DNA of 5,971 nucleotides, taken from Bacteroidales bacterium (GTDB taxonomy: Bacteria > Bacteroidota > Bacteroidia > Bacteroidales > JAADGE01). Positions 5,182 to 5,971 of this stretch are shown here, in pieces; the first letter of the stretch is position 1, and each line of letters opens with the position of its first letter. Where the stretch lies: the NCBI GenBank assembly GCA_029932445.1, contig JAOZQB010000127.1, positions 1 through 5,971 on the forward strand. The letters are read 5' to 3'. Made by a program: the position numbers and the translations under genes. The notes beneath the pieces are model-generated. The model had not been told where the DNA came from, searched no databases, and saw only the letters and a program-made list of their open reading frames with translations.

Positions 5182-5971
5182 TTAATTCCTCTTATCAAAT
5201 CCCCACATTAACTTATCACGGATATTATTAAAAAAGGTATTATTTTCAATTCTTACGGTTTTCACTTTAAAACTTGCAGCTTTAATGCAAATTTTAGTGT
5301 TTTTTTCAACAACAACGGATTGTGAATCAATTGACAGTAAATAATTTTCGGCTCTGCCGGAAACTTTTATTGTGATATCATAATTATCGGGTAACACAAT
5401 AGGTCTTACTGTAAGATTATGCGGTGCAATAGGCGTAATAATAAAATTGCTTGAACCGGGAATTACAATCGGACCGCCTAAACTCAAAGAATAAGCAGTG
5501 GAGCCGGTGGGTGTTGCAAGTATCAATCCATCAGCCCAATAAGTATTCAGATATTCACCGTTTACATAAACCTTAATAGTAATCATTGAACCGGAATCAC
5601 GTTTTAAAACAGTAACTTCATTTAGTGCAAAATTAAATTCTTTGAAATATTTTTTGTCGGTGTTAACTTCCAGCAAAGTTCTTTCTTCAAGATTAAACCG
5701 TTTTTCATTTATGGCTTTCAGTGCCGACGGAATTTCTTTTTTTGAGATATTTGCCAGAAAACCAAGGCGTCCGCTGTTAATCCCGACAATCGGAATTTCT
5801 TTTTCTCTTACGTATGAAACGGCATCCAAAAATGTTCCGTCACCGCCTATGCTAAATACAATATCAATATCGGAATTTTTTGGAAAAGGCTCGTTAAACA
5901 TTGTTTTAGCTTCCGGAAGAAACGAGCAATTTTTTGCAATAAATTGATAATACGGTTCATAAATTGACAAT
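5182..5971 (-). CDS. nadK: NAD kinase, lacking its N-terminus at the window edge
   Basis: NAD kinase phosphorylates NAD+ to NADP+ and is cytoplasmic. Numbering from the first complete codon (5970-5968), the fragment shows GGDGTFLDA (42-50), the signature GGDGT loop; GINSGRLGFLA (63-73); the NE pair (117-118); ATPTGSTAYSLSLGGP (152-167); PIAPHNLTVRPIV (180-192); LSIDSQ (212-217) and the ending LMWGFDKRN. All core motifs are present. About 262 residues are visible, and roughly 30 N-terminal residues, including the first Rossmann strand expected before IYEPYYQF, lie beyond the right edge. The first complete codon is TTG, but it falls inside the domain and is read as an internal leucine, not a start. 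The TAA at 5184-5182 is separated by a single base from the miaA stop, so the two genes converge with no room for an intergenic terminator. Confidence 0.96.
   Translation of the reverse strand, partial: LSIYEPYYQFIAKNCSFLPEAKTMFNEPFPKNSDIDIVFSIGGDGTFLDAVSYVREKEIPIVGINSGRLGFLANISKKEIPSALKAINEKRFNLEERTLLEVNTDKKYFKEFNFALNEVTVLKRDSGSMITIKVYVNGEYLNTYWADGLILATPTGSTAYSLSLGGPIVIPGSSNFIITPIAPHNLTVRPIVLPDNYDITIKVSGRAENYLLSIDSQSVVVEKNTKICIKAASFKVKTVRIENNTFFNNIRDKLMWGFDKRN

Noticed and set aside
5968..5970. TTG as start codon of nadK.
   Set aside because: The fragment would begin at LSIYEPYYQF, inside the first half of the NAD-kinase fold; family members carry about 30 more residues before it, so the frame simply continues off the window.

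Overview
This looks like an ordinary, AT-rich chromosomal segment from a member of the Bacteroidota. The lineage call rests on three things. The gene at 1802-3094 encodes a DUF2851-type protein that resembles Bacteroidota members. Several intergenic sites match the Bacteroidota sigma-ABfr promoter pattern (TTTG, about 20 nt, TAnnTTTG), while Shine-Dalgarno-like sites are absent. The NAD kinase also ends in the LMWGxDKRN form that I associate with this phylum. I see no mobile element, CRISPR array, tRNA or rRNA.

Layout from left to right. The minus-strand block at 1-1542 is the N-terminal part of an exported S9-family (dipeptidyl-peptidase/acylaminoacyl-peptidase type) peptidase; its catalytic domain lies beyond the left edge. 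A 259-bp divergent spacer (1543-1801) separates it from the plus-strand genes. The spacer appears to carry two back-to-back promoters whose -33 elements abut at 1760-1766, a 10-bp direct repeat, and a structured leader for the peptidase gene. The plus strand then reads: a DUF2851 protein of unknown function (1802-3094), a 140-bp spacer with a perfect 21-bp stem-loop, a two-transmembrane K+-channel-like protein with a cytoplasmic RCK/TrkA module (3235-4272) and, 11 bp later, miaA (GTG start, 4284-5180). One base after miaA ends, the minus-strand nadK gene ends (5182-5971), with about 30 N-terminal residues off the right edge.

Functionally this is a mix of housekeeping genes (tRNA A37 prenylation, NADP+ synthesis), envelope peptide degradation, ion transport and one protein of unknown function. 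The channel and miaA probably share a transcript through tight spacing. There is no convincing evidence for a new multi-gene system. The points most worth a second look are the nuclease-like motif layout of the DUF2851 protein, the non-canonical selectivity filter (TVGFR) of the channel, the predicted near-leaderless DUF2851 transcript, and the two structured leaders.
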